From the NCBI RefSeq assembly GCF_035594125.1, contig NC_087172.1, positions 22,767,430-22,831,429 of the forward strand: a stretch of 64,000 bases of DNA, written 5' to 3'. Shown here piece by piece: positions 62,501-64,000 of this stretch. Below the pieces are notes generated by a model. That model searched no databases and was not told the origin of the DNA. It saw nothing but the letters and a program-made list of their open reading frames with translations. How positions within the stretch are numbered: position 1 is the stretch's first letter; each line of letters starts with the position of its first letter. This DNA is from Scylla paramamosain. Taxonomy: Eukaryota; Arthropoda; Malacostraca; Decapoda; Portunidae. A program made the translations under genes and the position numbers.

Positions 62501-64000
62501 GCATCCATTTTCGCGTGTTTTGTAGGTAACAAGCTCAAAAACACTCAAAATGTACCTTTTTGGTAATATTATTTTATTTCTTCTTATTGGTTGGTTTGCA
62601 TCCGTTTTAGCGTTTTTCTACGTAAAACACCGAAAAGACACTTTTTCAATAATTTTGTTTTAGATTCCCAAATAGAGTGACTTGCATGTTATTTACCGTT
62701 AGGGTGCCTAACAAGCTGAAAAACACTCATAAGACAGTGTTCTGGCAAAGACGTTTAATTTCCCCATATAGGTTGCATGCACTTTAGGGTTTGGTACATA
62801 ACAGTACGAAAAAAAAGCTCACAAACATAAGGTTCTTTGCATGTATTTAAGCGTTTTTATAGATAACATTATCAAAAACACTCAAAATACATGTTTTTGG
62901 TAATGTTATTCTGTTACTCCATAAAGCTTTTTTTTCCATGCGTTTTAGCGGTTTGGTATGTATGGAGCTCAAAAACACATATTGGCAAGTTCTTGGTAAA
63001 AGTTGGTTTTATTCCCATGTAATATGATTGCCCTGCTTTTTAGTACTTAATTGCCTAACACGCTCAAAAACAATTAAAATACACTTCTGATGATGTCATT
63101 TTTTTCCCTCATAAAGGTAGTTTCTTATGCTATTTTGGGTATTGCTAACTAGGAATATGAAAAACACTCAAAATACAGGCATTTGCTAAGGTTGTTCTGT
63201 TTCTCAATTAAGATTGTTATTCATGAGTTTCAGCATTTTGGTATCTAAGAAACTTCTTTATATACACGAGTTTTTGCGATTTTCTACGTAAAACACTGAG
63301 AAGATACATTTTCAGTAATTTTGTTTTGGATTCCCATATAGAGTGAGTTCCTTATTATTTATCGTTTTGGTGCCTAACATGCTGAAAAACACTCAAAAGA
63401 CAGATTTCTGGTAAGCTCGTTTAATTTCCTCATATAGGAGGCTTTGCATGCACTTTAGGGTTTGGTACATAACAGTCCGAAAGAAAAGCTAAAATTAACT
63501 TTTTTGATAATATTCTTTTGTTCATATAATTTTCCTGAATTTTTCCAGAATTTTGGCATCTCGGTACCTATGAAGATGAAAAAAAAATTCCTATTTTTTG
63601 TTTTTATTTTCTAAATAGTGTTATTTGTGGGTTTTAGTTTTTTGGTACTTAAGGAACTTAAAAAAACACTCATAATACACGTTTCTCGTAATGTCCTTTT
63701 GTTTCCCAAACATAGTGTTCTTTGCATGTATTTAAGCGTTTTTATAGATAACATGATAAAAATCACCCAAATTACATGTTTTTGGTAATGTTATTCTGTT
63801 TCTCCATAAATTTGTTTTGCATGAGTTTTAGCGGTTTGGTATATAAGGAGCTCAAAAACATTTAAAGGCAAGTTCTTAGTAAAAATTGGTTTTATTCCAA
63901 TGAAAAGTGATTGCCCTGCTTTTTAGTGCTTTATTGCCTATCACGCTCAAAAACACTCAAAAGACATTTTTCTGGAAATGTCATGTTTTCCCACATAAAT
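59511..64000 (+). repeat. Satellite HOR array, forward-oriented segment 3 (runs off the window)
   Basis: HOR units with landmarks near 60353, 61381, 61877 and 63566. The segment parallels 30971-38950 but is shorter, because it lacks matches to about 32.39-34.01, 34.91-35.49 and 36.42-37.76 kb of that segment. The array continues past the window end. Confidence 0.9.

Noticed and set aside
12800..64000. Dozens of 60-120 codon ORFs on both strands of the satellite, some with similar peptides
   Set aside because: They recur because the monomers recur; they are short, full of Lys/Phe/Ile from A and T runs, overlap on both strands, and differ in length between equivalent units.
12800..64000. CRISPR-like alternation of repeats and spacers
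   Set aside because: The whole monomer is related from unit to unit, there are no unique spacers, the period is ~95 bp, and the genome is eukaryotic.

Overview
This is eukaryotic nuclear DNA, most likely from an arthropod and plausibly a decapod crustacean. The grounds are long (CT/GA)n and (TA)n microsatellites, degenerate non-LTR retrotransposons of several families, Penelope-like elements with a GIY-YIG domain, pogo/Tigger-type MITEs, and a very long AT-rich satellite. The organism call is inference from element style. No bacterial gene, operon, rRNA or CRISPR array is present.

Layout. From 1 to about 12.8 kb lies a transposon graveyard: a LINE relic (1-1205, +), a Jockey-like LINE relic (1380-2950, +), a CR1/L2-like LINE fragment (4131-5612, -), a Penelope-like element broken into two head-to-head pieces (5613-6640), an ORF1/endonuclease LINE relic (7391-9290, -), a second Penelope-like 3' end (9620-10290, -), and one MITE nested in another (10311-11000). 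Three stretches look like host exons by open frame plus splice sites: 6684-7010 (+), 11712-11861 (-) and 12458-12599 (-). They are the only candidate host coding DNA, and none is recognised.

From about 12.8 kb to the window end there is one satellite family of diverged ~85-100 bp monomers. Most of it is a higher-order repeat (HOR) of about 1.1 kb with ten monomers plus two partial ones. The ten monomers are two successive pentamers (types a-b-c-d-e, then a'-b'-c'-d'-e'). Two stretches (28.6-31.0 kb and 57.2-59.5 kb) keep the simple pentamer order without the 1.1 kb HOR and look like an older form. The array reads in reverse from 12.8 to 15.49 kb and forward afterwards, except for three related ~460-480 bp micro-inversions at 19.3, 45.5 and 51.4 kb.

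A LINE fragment sits at the same satellite position at 26.95-28.6 and 55.48-57.15 kb. The flanking satellite also corresponds over many kilobases (26.1-38.9 versus 54.15-64.0 kb), so a block longer than 10 kb was duplicated after the LINE inserted and was then edited by deletions. All short ORFs inside the satellite are incidental. The array's job is unknown: a centromeric or pericentromeric role is a testable hypothesis, not something the sequence shows.
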